Of a stretch of 64,000 bases of DNA, positions 36,169 through 44,665 are shown piece after piece. The translations under genes and the position numbers were made by a program. Under the pieces are notes generated by a model. The model made no database searches. It had not been told where the DNA came from and saw only the letters and a program-made list of their open reading frames with translations. The stretch is from Neptunomonas antarctica (GTDB taxonomy: Bacteria > Pseudomonadota > Gammaproteobacteria > Pseudomonadales > Balneatricaceae). How positions within the stretch are numbered: position 1 is the first letter of the stretch; each line of letters opens with the position of its first letter. Location of the stretch: the NCBI RefSeq assembly GCF_001305295.1, contig NZ_LJSI01000053.1:744001-808000 (forward strand), read 5' to 3'.

Positions 36169-37998
36169 ATGCCTTCATCTTTTAATATGGATAACTTGCC
36201 TTTCAGTTTGCTAACTAAAAAGGAGCAAGCCTTATTACGTCAGAATCTGGATATAGGATATTTTCAGAAAGGTGAAGTAATTATGGAATCGGGATCCGTG
36301 CCAGAAGGGGTTCATGTTGTCCTTAAGGGTAAGGTTTCAGAGAGTGAAACGCGTGACAATAAAGGCGGCCATGAACACGTATTTGTTCAGTATGAAAATG
36401 AAGATTATTTTGGTGCATGGTCCGCAATAAAAGGAAAGGCGATCCATAACTTTATTGCTGAAGAGGAGACTATCTGCCACATAATACCGATAAAAACAGT
36501 ACTCGAATTAGTCTCTGGTAACTCTTTGTTTGCTGATTATTTTCAGCAAAATCTTACAGCAAAAACCGAAATTGCAGAGCAGTATGGCGCGTCCCAGGAC
36601 ATGGCTGAGTTTATGCTGGCGCGCGTTAGTGAAGGCGTGATGCGCGATCCGATAATAGTGAGTGAGCCAACCAGTATTAAAGATGCCACCGCGTTGATGC
36701 GTGAGAAAAAAGTTGACTGTGTATTGGTTAAAAAAGGCTCCCGATATGGGATGGTTACCGGTACGGATATATTAAATGCTGTCGTTATTAATGAATTACC
36801 CATAAGTACCTGCGTAGCGACAATTGCGACCTACCGTTTAATCAGCGTTCATCCTGATGATTATCTTTTCAATGCATTAATTATCATGACGCAACAGCAA
36901 ATCGAACGTGTTGTTGTTATGGATAATGATGAGTTGGTGGGTATTGTTGATTTGACTGATGTGTTGAGTTTCTTTTCAAGCCACTCTCATGTTATTGGCT
37001 TGCGAATAGAAAGAGCGAGAACGCTGGACGATTTACATATGGCGGCTCAGGGTCTTAATGATTTAATTAAGTCTTTAGTTTCACAAGGTGTAAAGGCTCG
37101 TTTTGCCATGGATCTTTTAGCGGCGATGAATAGCCGGGTTATGGCTAAGCTGTTTGATTTAATAGTCCCTGCTGATATGCAGCCTCATGTATGTTTGATT
37201 GTTATGGGCTCAGAAGGACGGGGTGAGCAGATAATGAAAACTGATCAGGATAATGCAATCATCTATCGAGACGGGCTTGTTTGGGATGAAATGCAGGAAG
37301 TGATGAATCGCTTCAGCGAGCATTTAATGGAGTTCGGCTATCCTAGGTGCCCGGGAAATATTATGGTTTCAAACCCTGAATGGGTGAATTCGCTGGGAGA
37401 TTGGACCCAGAAAATGTCTGACTGGTCTGTTAGTTGGACTGAGGCTGATCAGATGAACTTAGCCATTGCTGTTGATGCAAAGCCTGTTGCTGGAAATCCG
37501 GCATTATTTAAGGCTTCTCGTAATTGGTTTTTTAAATATTTAAAAAATAACGACGCGTTTTTCTCAAATTTTGCAAAAGTTGCCTTGGAGTTCAATACAC
37601 CGTTGACCTTTTTTGGGAATTTGAAAGAGCGTGGTCAGTTGGATGTCAAAAAAGGCGGAATTTTTCCTATAGTGCATGGCGTAAGAACATTGGCGCTTGA
37701 AAACCGGATATTGGCCACCAATACTTTTAAGCGTCTTGAAGCATTAGTTGAGATGGGTAAGATGCAAGAAAAGCACGCGAGGGATTTGTCTGAAGCGCTG
37801 GGATTGTTTATTCAGTTGAGATTGCGGCAGCAGATTAAGCGTGCTGAAGAGCAGGAGGCGGGTGTAGACCTAACGCCTAATACCCTTGACTTACAATCCA
37901 TGAATAAAATGGACAGAGATTTATTGAGAGATGCTTTTCATATAGTGAAAGGGTTTAAGAAGCATTTGGAGTTGCATTATCACTTAGGGAGCCGTTGA
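36169..37998 (+). CDS. cNMP-binding/CBS/DUF294 nucleotidyltransferase-like protein
   Basis: A 609-residue cytosolic regulator-like protein. Residues about 10-125 are a cyclic-nucleotide-binding fold (IMESGSVPEGVHVVLKGKVSE). About 150-270 are a CBS pair (VMRDPIIVSEPTSIKDATALM; YRLISVHPDDYLFNALIIM). About 290-430 are a DUF294 nucleotidyltransferase domain with the GlnD-like signature MGSEGRGEQIMKTDQDNAI, followed by a helical C-terminal DUF294 partner domain. Proteins of this family commonly neighbour acetate symporters and a DnaQ-like exonuclease. The reaction is unknown. GGAG precedes the ATG, and the exonuclease starts 3 bases after the stop. Confidence 0.88.
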   Translation: MPSSFNMDNLPFSLLTKKEQALLRQNLDIGYFQKGEVIMESGSVPEGVHVVLKGKVSESETRDNKGGHEHVFVQYENEDYFGAWSAIKGKAIHNFIAEEETICHIIPIKTVLELVSGNSLFADYFQQNLTAKTEIAEQYGASQDMAEFMLARVSEGVMRDPIIVSEPTSIKDATALMREKKVDCVLVKKGSRYGMVTGTDILNAVVINELPISTCVATIATYRLISVHPDDYLFNALIIMTQQQIERVVVMDNDELVGIVDLTDVLSFFSSHSHVIGLRIERARTLDDLHMAAQGLNDLIKSLVSQGVKARFAMDLLAAMNSRVMAKLFDLIVPADMQPHVCLIVMGSEGRGEQIMKTDQDNAIIYRDGLVWDEMQEVMNRFSEHLMEFGYPRCPGNIMVSNPEWVNSLGDWTQKMSDWSVSWTEADQMNLAIAVDAKPVAGNPALFKASRNWFFKYLKNNDAFFSNFAKVALEFNTPLTFFGNLKERGQLDVKKGGIFPIVHGVRTLALENRILATNTFKRLEALVEMGKMQEKHARDLSEALGLFIQLRLRQQIKRAEEQEAGVDLTPNTLDLQSMNKMDRDLLRDAFHIVKGFKKHLELHYHLGSR

Positions 37999-38001
37999 TT
38001 A

Positions 38002-38628
38002 ATGATTATCCCAAGAACAATAAGAAGAATGAAAGAGAAAATGGAGCATAAATCAGGTCCTTATGCTTATTTGTTTCAGCCCTATGAAGGTGATGAGGTG
38101 GTGTCACTGGATTGTGAAACCACTGGATTGGATGTGAAAAATGCAGATATTATTTCTATTGGTGCAGTTAAGGTTAGAGGAAAAAAAGTTCTGACCAGTG
38201 AAAGACTGGATATCAAACTAAAGCCGCCTAAAACGCTGACAGGTGATTCTATTAAGATTCACAAAATACGTGCGGCTGATCTGGTTGATGGTATTGAGTT
38301 GGATGATGCGCTTGAGCAAGTATTGGCTTTTGTAGGTAACCGGCCTATTTTAGGGTATTACGTGAGTTATGATATTCGGATGTTAGATAAATTTATACGT
38401 CCTAAATTTGGATTTGGCTTGCCTTGTAAAGCTATTGAATTATCACATGTGTATCACGATATTATTAAATGGCGCATGGTAGGAGGGAATGTAGATTTAC
38501 GCTTCGATACTATTTCCAGGAAGCTGGATATTCCTATGCTGGAAAGGCATACCGCATTAGGCGATGCAATTACGGTCGCCTTGATGTATGTGCGACTTAA
38601 ATACGGAGATCCTCCTGAGCTGGGATAA
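38002..38628 (+). CDS. DnaQ-like 3'-5' exonuclease
   Basis: A DEDD-type exonuclease with ExoI SLDCETTGLDVKNADIISIGA, ExoII PILGYYVSYDIRMLDKF and ExoIII RHTALGDAIT (the DEDDh His is present). 208 residues, without polymerase or PHP domain; related to the epsilon proofreading subunit but more like the stand-alone paralogs found next to DUF294 genes. It probably forms a two-gene operon with the upstream gene. The cellular substrate is unknown. A terminator follows. Confidence 0.88.
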   Translation: MIIPRTIRRMKEKMEHKSGPYAYLFQPYEGDEVVSLDCETTGLDVKNADIISIGAVKVRGKKVLTSERLDIKLKPPKTLTGDSIKIHKIRAADLVDGIELDDALEQVLAFVGNRPILGYYVSYDIRMLDKFIRPKFGFGLPCKAIELSHVYHDIIKWRMVGGNVDLRFDTISRKLDIPMLERHTALGDAITVALMYVRLKYGDPPELG

Positions 38629-38653
38629 GATGATTGTCTGATCAATGATAACT

Positions 38654-38679
38654 AAAAACGAGCTGATGGCTCGTTTTTT
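38654..38679 (+). terminator. Intrinsic terminator after the exonuclease gene
   Basis: AACGAGC / GCTCGTT (extendable by three A-T pairs) around TGATG, then six T. The 3' arm overlaps the next sigma-54 element. Confidence 0.85.
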
Positions 38680-38682
38680 GCA
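38667..38682 (+). promoter_or_regulatory. Sigma-54 promoter of the fliE operon
   Basis: TGGC, 7 bases, TTGCA, with GG and GC ten bases apart, embedded in the preceding terminator and about 120 bases upstream of fliE. A sigma-70-like TTGTTT-N16-TATAAT at 38750-38777 is an alternative or additional promoter. Confidence 0.65.
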
Positions 38683-38803
38683 TTATAAAACATAACTCAG
38701 TATTTCTAAATAAGTGCCATATTTATGACGCTATCAGTTGTTGATACGCTTGTTTAAAGATAATGATTCCATATAATGTCAATAAGTTGTCGCGTTGAGA
38801 TGT

Positions 38804-39160
38804 ATGATGATTGAACGTACAGATATAAATAGTGTTTTGATGCAGATGCGTGCGCTAAAAGCGGATGCTCAGCAGGGCGTAAGTAATGCCGGAAAACCGT
38901 CACCTTTACTGGCAGATATGACTCGGCCGGTAGAAAATGAAGGTTTTGGAGAGTTGCTGAAGAATGCGATCGATAAGGTTAATGATACTCAGATGGAAGC
39001 GAGTCGTATGGCTACCGCTTTTGAGCAAGGCGACCCGCGGGTTGAGTTAACGCAAGTAATGATACAATTACAAAAAGCCAGCGTATCCTTCCAGGCAATG
39101 ACTCAGGTGCGTAACAGGCTTGTGACCGCGTATGAAGACGTTATGAAAATGCCAATTTAA
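38804..39160 (+). CDS. fliE: Hook-basal body protein FliE
   Basis: FliE links the MS-ring to the rod. The C-terminal family motif (NDTQMEASRMATAFEQGDPRVELTQVMIQLQKASVSFQAMTQVRNRLVTAYEDVMKMPI) is complete. Two consecutive ATGs at 38804 and 38807 are the likely starts; the in-frame TTG upstream has no binding site. About 118 residues. First gene of the fliEFGHIJ operon. Confidence 0.93.
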   Translation: MMIERTDINSVLMQMRALKADAQQGVSNAGKPSPLLADMTRPVENEGFGELLKNAIDKVNDTQMEASRMATAFEQGDPRVELTQVMIQLQKASVSFQAMTQVRNRLVTAYEDVMKMPI

Positions 39161-39190
39161 TAATGAAAGAAGATTTGACCATGCTGTTCA

Positions 39191-40873
39191 ATGGATAATA
39201 ATACTATAAACCTGCAAAGCAGTGGCGGCGGGCTTATGTCGGGCTTTAATAAGCTGACAATTCTGCGCCAGTTTGGTCTTATGATTGGTCTGGCGGCTAG
39301 TATTGCTATCGGTTTTTCTGTGGTCTTGTGGTCCAAAACGCCTGATTACCGAGTTCTTTTTTCTAATCTTGAATTTGTCGATGCTAATCAGGTGATTGAG
39401 CAGTTGCGGCTTTATAATATCCCTTACAAATTGAAAGGTGATGGTCATGCGGTGCTCGTTCCTGAAGAGTATGTCAATCAGGCGCGACTTAAACTTGCCG
39501 CTGAAGGTTTTTCAGCAGATAAAACCATCGGATTTGAATTGATGGATAAAGACCAGGGTCTGGGTGTCAGTCAGTTCATGGAGAGTGCGCGATACCGCCG
39601 TGGCCTTGAGGGTGAGTTGGCCAGGACAATAGCGAGCATGGTCGCAGTAAGGAGTGCTCGCATACATTTAGCCATACCCAAGGATACTGTGTTTGTCAGG
39701 GATCAGAGGAAGACCAGTGCTTCTGTTTTTCTTGAGTTATTTGCCGGGCGAAAAATGGAGCGTAGTCAGGTCGCGGCTATTGCCAACTTGGTTGCGTCGT
39801 CTGTGCCTATGCTCGATGTTAAAGATGTAACCGTTGTTGATCAGCGCGGGCATTTACTGAACGCCCGCGATGAGGATCAAGATGTTGTTTTGGCGGCTAA
39901 GCAGTTTGAATATGCGCGTAAAGTCGAAGAAACTTTGTTGAATAGAGTGAATAGTATTTTGTTGCCCGTTGTTGGTCAGGGGCGTTTCAGAGCAGAGGTG
40001 TCTGCCGAAATTGATTTTACGTCTGTCGAGCAGACAGATGAGCTTTTTAACCCCGATCTTCCCTCTCTTAGAAGCGAGCAGACCGTTGTTGAAGACCGGG
40101 TTGGCGCTGTTGGTTCTCAAGGTGTGCCAGGCGCATTGTCAAATCAGCCGCCGGGGCCTAGTTCTGTGCCGGAAGTAGCGACTTCTGCTGCGGGAGGTGT
40201 TCAAAACGGGGCTACTCCTGGTAGTTCGCGTAAACAAGCGACCAGAAATTTTGAATTAGATCGCTCGATTTCTTATACCAAGCATCAGAGTGGGCGAATA
40301 ATACGATTAAGTGTTGCGGTTGTGGTTGATGATTTAGTGACCATAACCGCGGATACAGGTGCTTCTGTTAAAACGCCTTGGGCTGAAAATGAGTTACAAC
40401 GATTACGGATCCTGGTTCAGGATACTGTTGGCTATACTGCTGTCAGAGGAGATAGCGTTAATGTAATCAATTCTCCTTTTGTTGTCGAACAACCGTTTGT
40501 GCAGGAAGATATACCTATTTGGAAAGAAGCTTGGGTCTGGGATATTGCTAAGCAGGCAGGGGCTATTTTATTCGTATTAATCATGGTATTCGGTATTTTG
40601 CGGCCTGTTTTAAAGAGCCTCACTGTTACGGGAGGTGAGGTTGCCGCCACTAGCGATGAAATTACGGGTAATGTGGCCGCTGAGCTTGAGGGTTTGGATG
40701 GTGGAGTGGTAGCTGACGATAAAGTGACATTTGGTGGGCGCAGCGATAGTCTGCTGCCAACGCCAAATGAAAGCTTTGAATATCAACTAAATGCGGTGCG
40801 TAGCATGATTGCAGAGGATCCTGCACGTGTTGCTCAGGCTGTAAAGCAATGGGTTGGGCAGGATGAGCGGTGA
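39191..40873 (+). CDS. fliF: Flagellar MS-ring protein FliF
   Basis: FliF forms the inner-membrane MS-ring that nucleates the basal body. Two membrane helices flank the periplasmic part (FGLMIGLAASIAIGFSVVLW at about 30-50; AGAILFVLIMVFGILRPVL at about 455-475). The ring-building motif VLFSNLEFVDANQVIEQL and RSARIHLAIPKDTVFVRD are typical. The cytoplasmic tail ends with VAQAVKQWVGQDER, the segment that binds FliG. 560 residues. The fliG start lies inside its last codons. Confidence 0.96.
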   Translation: MDNNTINLQSSGGGLMSGFNKLTILRQFGLMIGLAASIAIGFSVVLWSKTPDYRVLFSNLEFVDANQVIEQLRLYNIPYKLKGDGHAVLVPEEYVNQARLKLAAEGFSADKTIGFELMDKDQGLGVSQFMESARYRRGLEGELARTIASMVAVRSARIHLAIPKDTVFVRDQRKTSASVFLELFAGRKMERSQVAAIANLVASSVPMLDVKDVTVVDQRGHLLNARDEDQDVVLAAKQFEYARKVEETLLNRVNSILLPVVGQGRFRAEVSAEIDFTSVEQTDELFNPDLPSLRSEQTVVEDRVGAVGSQGVPGALSNQPPGPSSVPEVATSAAGGVQNGATPGSSRKQATRNFELDRSISYTKHQSGRIIRLSVAVVVDDLVTITADTGASVKTPWAENELQRLRILVQDTVGYTAVRGDSVNVINSPFVVEQPFVQEDIPIWKEAWVWDIAKQAGAILFVLIMVFGILRPVLKSLTVTGGEVAATSDEITGNVAAELEGLDGGVVADDKVTFGGRSDSLLPTPNESFEYQLNAVRSMIAEDPARVAQAVKQWVGQDER

Positions 40874-41867
40874 TAAGGATCAGACGGATATTGAAAAAGC
40901 AGCCATACTGTTAATTAGTTTGGGTGAGGACGATGCTGCAGAAGTGCTTAAGCACTTAGGGCCTAAGCAAGTACAGTTAATTGGTGAAGCGATGAGCCAA
41001 TTGGATAATATACCGCAGTCGCGCGTTGAAGGCGTAGTGTCCGATTTTATGCATCTGGTCAGTGATCAAACGGGTATCGGTATCAATAATGACCGTTACA
41101 TTCGGACGATGCTGAATCAGGCGTTAGGTGAAGAAAAGGCAAAAACTCTTCTCGATCGAATTCTGATGAGTACTAATACCTCCGGCCTTGATACGATGCG
41201 CTGGATGGAGCCGCGCCAGATAGCTGAAACCATTCGCTTCGAGCATCCGCAGATACAGGCTGTTATTGCGTCTTATCTCGATCCTGATCAGGCGGCTAAT
41301 GTGCTGGCGTTTTTTGATGACAAAGTTCGGCTGGATATTATTATGCGTGTCGCTGCTCTTGATCGTATTCAGCCTCAGGCGCTTCAGGAATTGAATGATA
41401 TGTTGGAAGGTCAGTTTAGTACTTCGCGTACCGGACAGTCCAGGACATTGGGTGGGATTAAGCAGGCTTCAAATATTATGAACTTCATTGATAGTGCTAT
41501 AGAGGCTGAATTAATGGAAGGTATTCGTGAAGCGGATGAAGGATTAGCAACACAAATTCAGGATCTGATGTTCGTGTTTGATAATTTGATTGATGTCGAT
41601 GACCGGGGTATTCAGGTTATTTTGCGGGAAGTTTCTACTGATGTGTTGATCGTTGCTTTAAAAGGGGCGGATACGGCACTGCAAGAAAAAATATTTAGAA
41701 ACATGTCTAAACGTGCGGCTGAGTTGTTGAGAGACGACCTTGAAGCTAAAGGGCCTGTTCGTGTGAGTGAAGTTGAAGAAGCTCAAAAAGAAATTCTGAC
41801 GGTTGCTCGTCGTCTGGCGGATGACGGTGAAATCATGCTGGGTGGTGGCGGTGAAGAAATGGTTTAG
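40863..41867 (+). CDS. fliG: Flagellar motor switch protein FliG
   Basis: FliG is the rotor protein that receives torque from the stator. It carries the EHPQ motif (IRFEHPQIQAVIAS), the helical middle domain and the C-terminal torque helix region (FDNLIDVDDRGIQVILREVSTDVLIVALKGA). ATG 40863 overlaps the end of fliF by 11 bases and follows GGGCAGG. 334 residues, typical. Confidence 0.97.
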   Translation: MSGDKDQTDIEKAAILLISLGEDDAAEVLKHLGPKQVQLIGEAMSQLDNIPQSRVEGVVSDFMHLVSDQTGIGINNDRYIRTMLNQALGEEKAKTLLDRILMSTNTSGLDTMRWMEPRQIAETIRFEHPQIQAVIASYLDPDQAANVLAFFDDKVRLDIIMRVAALDRIQPQALQELNDMLEGQFSTSRTGQSRTLGGIKQASNIMNFIDSAIEAELMEGIREADEGLATQIQDLMFVFDNLIDVDDRGIQVILREVSTDVLIVALKGADTALQEKIFRNMSKRAAELLRDDLEAKGPVRVSEVEEAQKEILTVARRLADDGEIMLGGGGEEMV

Positions 41868-41876
41868 GTTATTTGT

Positions 41877-42659
41877 ATGAAATCGATAGAAAAATTACCT
41901 ATGCGTTTCGATTCTTCTGAGCTGCTTAAGCCCGTGGGTGGCTGGTTGCTCCCGGAGGTAAATGGCAGGCATACGATTGGTATTCAGACCAAAGTGCCTG
42001 AGCCTGTCCATATAACCGTCGTCGATGAAGAGATGGCTGCAGAAAAGATAACGCTTTCTGAGCTTGAGGCGATCCGTGATAGTGCTTATCAGGAAGGTTT
42101 TGAGTCGGGTAAAGAAGAAGGGCGTGAGTCAGGCCATGCAGCGGGTGATCTGCGTGGCTATACAGAAGGTATTGAACGGGGAAAGGCTGATATTGATAGG
42201 CAGGTTTTAAAGTTTGAAGAGATACTGCTCAAGCTGGATGAACCTTTGTCTTCTCAGCATGATCAGCTTGCCGAGTTGGTGACCGAGCTTTCTATTCATA
42301 TTGCGCAAGCAGTTATCAGGCATCAGGGGGCTGAGTGCAAGGATATCGTTCAGGCGTCCGTTGCCGATGCTATTGCGGTGCTTCCAAAGCAATCCGGTGA
42401 ATTAGTTATTACGGTGAATCCTGATGATGTCAGTGCGTTAGCGTCATTGGCTGAGCGACATCAGGAGCGTTGGAAGTTAATTGGAGATGCTAAGATGGCT
42501 CCCGGGGGTTGTATTATTTCTACCGACACGAGTGTCGTTGATTATTGTATGGAGTCTCGTTTCTCTGCGGTAATAAAAGAAGTCAAAGATCGGCTTGAGG
42601 GGCAAAAGTACTCCGCTAAAGCTTCCCTGAATAGAGAGAACGGTGATGAGTCCGTTTGA
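41877..42659 (+). CDS. fliH: Flagellar export apparatus regulator FliH
   Basis: FliH is the peripheral stalk of the export ATPase. The Glu-rich middle contains a run of GxxxG-type repeats ([35 protein letters not shown], residues about 75-105), a FliH hallmark, and the C-terminal half resembles the F-ATPase delta subunit. 260 residues. It overlaps fliI by 14 bases. Confidence 0.93.
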   Translation: MKSIEKLPMRFDSSELLKPVGGWLLPEVNGRHTIGIQTKVPEPVHITVVDEEMAAEKITLSELEAIRDSAYQEGFESGKEEGRESGHAAGDLRGYTEGIERGKADIDRQVLKFEEILLKLDEPLSSQHDQLAELVTELSIHIAQAVIRHQGAECKDIVQASVADAIAVLPKQSGELVITVNPDDVSALASLAERHQERWKLIGDAKMAPGGCIISTDTSVVDYCMESRFSAVIKEVKDRLEGQKYSAKASLNRENGDESV

Positions 42660-43992
42660 TCTGTCTAAGACCATTAATGGGCTGTTAAATACGCCTTTAG
42701 CAGAGCCGTCACCCCGTATCGAAGGTCGAATTACGCGCTTAATAGGCCTTACTATTGAAGCTGTCGGTTTGCAGGTGGCAGTAGGTGATAACTGCCTGAT
42801 TATCTTATCTTCAAATAATGAAATTGAAGCAGAGGTGGTGGGTTTTTCAGGTGACCGTATCTATTTAATGCCTTTGCATGCGGTTGAGGGATTATCTGCC
42901 GGCGCGAAAGTTATTCCACTAGGCGCTAGCCGCAATGTTCCTGTTGGTTTTGAATTATTGGGTAGAGTGTTAAATGGGGTAGGTGAACCGCTGGACGGGA
43001 AAGGGCCGTTAAATTGCCAGCAGTCGACGACGCTTGCGGGTGAGGTTATTAACCCTCTATTGCGTTTTCCGATTACCAATACCCTGAATGTAGGTATTAA
43101 GGCTATCAATGCGCTGTTAACCGTAGGCAAGGGGCAGCGGTTGGGGTTGTTCGCAGGTAGTGGTGTGGGTAAGTCTGTATTGCTGGGGATGATGACCCGA
43201 GCCACGGAAGCGGATATCACTGTCGTAGGTTTGATTGGTGAGCGTGGCCGTGAGGTTAAAGAATTTATCGATCATAACCTGGGTGCTGAAGGTTTGGCCC
43301 GCTCAGTTGTTGTCGCATCGCCAGCAGATGATTCTCCTTTGATGAGGTTGCGTGCCTCTCAATTAACAACGCGCATTGCTGAGTATTTTCGTGCAGAAGG
43401 GAAAAATGTTTTACTTTTAATGGACTCCTTAACCCGCTATGCGCAGGCGCAACGCGAGATTGCTCTGGCAATAGGTGAGCCGCCTGCGACTAAGGGTTAT
43501 CCTCCTTCTGTCTTTGCAAAGCTGCCTAAACTGGTAGAACGTGCCGGTAATGATGCAACAGGTCGTGGCTCGATTACCGCTTTTTATACAGTGCTGACAG
43601 AAGGTGATGATCAGCAGGATCCCATTGCGGATGCTGCTCGTGCAATTTTAGATGGGCATATCGTACTTTCCCGGCAATTAGCTGAACAGGGACATTATCC
43701 GGCCATTGATGTTGAAGCCTCTATCAGTCGTGCTATGCCGCAGATTGTTGACCAGAAGCATTTGGCTACGGCGATGCGCTTTAAGCAGCTATATTCTAAA
43801 TATCAGCAAAATGCGGATTTGATCTCTGTTGGCGCCTATGTACGGGGGAGTGATGCGGGTACCGACTTTGCCATAGAAAGAATGCCGACGATGAATCAGT
43901 TTTTACAGCAAGGGTTGACGGATGCTTTTAGTGTGGAAGAAAGCCTTAAAATGATGGCAATGGCTTTGCAGCCAAGTGAGCCGGTTCGATGA
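42646..43992 (+). CDS. fliI: Flagellar export ATPase FliI
   Basis: FliI powers unloading of export substrates. Walker A is [17 protein letters not shown]; the Walker B region reads [38 protein letters not shown], diagnostic for the family. ATG 42646 is preferred to the GTG one codon earlier; AGAGAG lies upstream. 448 residues. It overlaps fliJ by 4 bases. Confidence 0.97.
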   Translation: MSPFDLSKTINGLLNTPLAEPSPRIEGRITRLIGLTIEAVGLQVAVGDNCLIILSSNNEIEAEVVGFSGDRIYLMPLHAVEGLSAGAKVIPLGASRNVPVGFELLGRVLNGVGEPLDGKGPLNCQQSTTLAGEVINPLLRFPITNTLNVGIKAINALLTVGKGQRLGLFAGSGVGKSVLLGMMTRATEADITVVGLIGERGREVKEFIDHNLGAEGLARSVVVASPADDSPLMRLRASQLTTRIAEYFRAEGKNVLLLMDSLTRYAQAQREIALAIGEPPATKGYPPSVFAKLPKLVERAGNDATGRGSITAFYTVLTEGDDQQDPIADAARAILDGHIVLSRQLAEQGHYPAIDVEASISRAMPQIVDQKHLATAMRFKQLYSKYQQNADLISVGAYVRGSDAGTDFAIERMPTMNQFLQQGLTDAFSVEESLKMMAMALQPSEPVR

Positions 43993-44438
43993 GTATTAAA
44001 AAGCGATCAGGTCGTTTAAAAGTGGTTTTGGATTTGGCGGAAAAGCGGAAGAAAGAGGCTGAGCGTTTCCTTGCTGAACAAATTCAAAGAGTGGAAAATG
44101 ATAAACAACAGTTAGTTCAGCTAGAGCTTTATTTGGCGGAATATCAGCAGGGATATCGTCAGGACAGTGCGCAAGGTTTATCTATTGACCGAATGCTTAA
44201 TTATCAGGGGTTTATGAATAAAATCTCAGTAGCAATTGAGCAGCATAAAAAATCCATGCTAATGAATGAAAAACAGTTAGCGCAAGTGAAACAGTATTGG
44301 GCGCAAATGCATGGTAAATATAAAGCGATAGATTCTCTGGTAGTTAAAGCATTAGATGATGAGGTTAAAGCGGTGGATAAAGTGCTTCAGAAGGAGTTGG
44401 ATGAACGCTCTCAGTTGAGCCGTATAACGTATCTTTAA
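43989..44438 (+). CDS. fliJ: Flagellar export chaperone FliJ
   Basis: A 149-residue, almost wholly coiled-coil protein ([32 protein letters not shown]), which fits the gamma-subunit-like stalk of the FliI hexamer. It overlaps fliI by an ATGA. It is the last gene of the fliE operon before a 227-base gap with a new promoter. Confidence 0.9.
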   Translation: MSIKKRSGRLKVVLDLAEKRKKEAERFLAEQIQRVENDKQQLVQLELYLAEYQQGYRQDSAQGLSIDRMLNYQGFMNKISVAIEQHKKSMLMNEKQLAQVKQYWAQMHGKYKAIDSLVVKALDDEVKAVDKVLQKELDERSQLSRITYL

Positions 44439-44600
44439 GTATCGCCCCTGGGGTTTAAGTCTAACTGTTGTATTTGAATTTTGTGCCAGCATTTATGATC
44501 TGCATTCCTTATCTATGGGTTCTGCATTCAACATTTCGCATATAGTTTTTATAGAAAGCTCTTATAGAAAATTCTATCTAGTTCGTATTAGTTTGTTAGT

Positions 44601-44616
44601 TGGCCTTGTTTTTGCT
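44601..44616 (+). promoter_or_regulatory. Sigma-54 promoter of fliK and downstream genes
   Basis: TGGC, 7 bases, TTGCT with the ten-base GG to GC spacing, 50 bases upstream of fliK. Confidence 0.6.
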
Positions 44617-44665
44617 GCTCTATCCATATTGGGACTCATATCAAGCGTTTATGGTGGAATACTAA

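Noticed and set aside
26690-38680. Acetate module as a recently transferred mobile island
   Set aside because: No transposase, integrase or flanking repeats, and no evident change in base or codon use; all genes are core gammaproteobacterial types.
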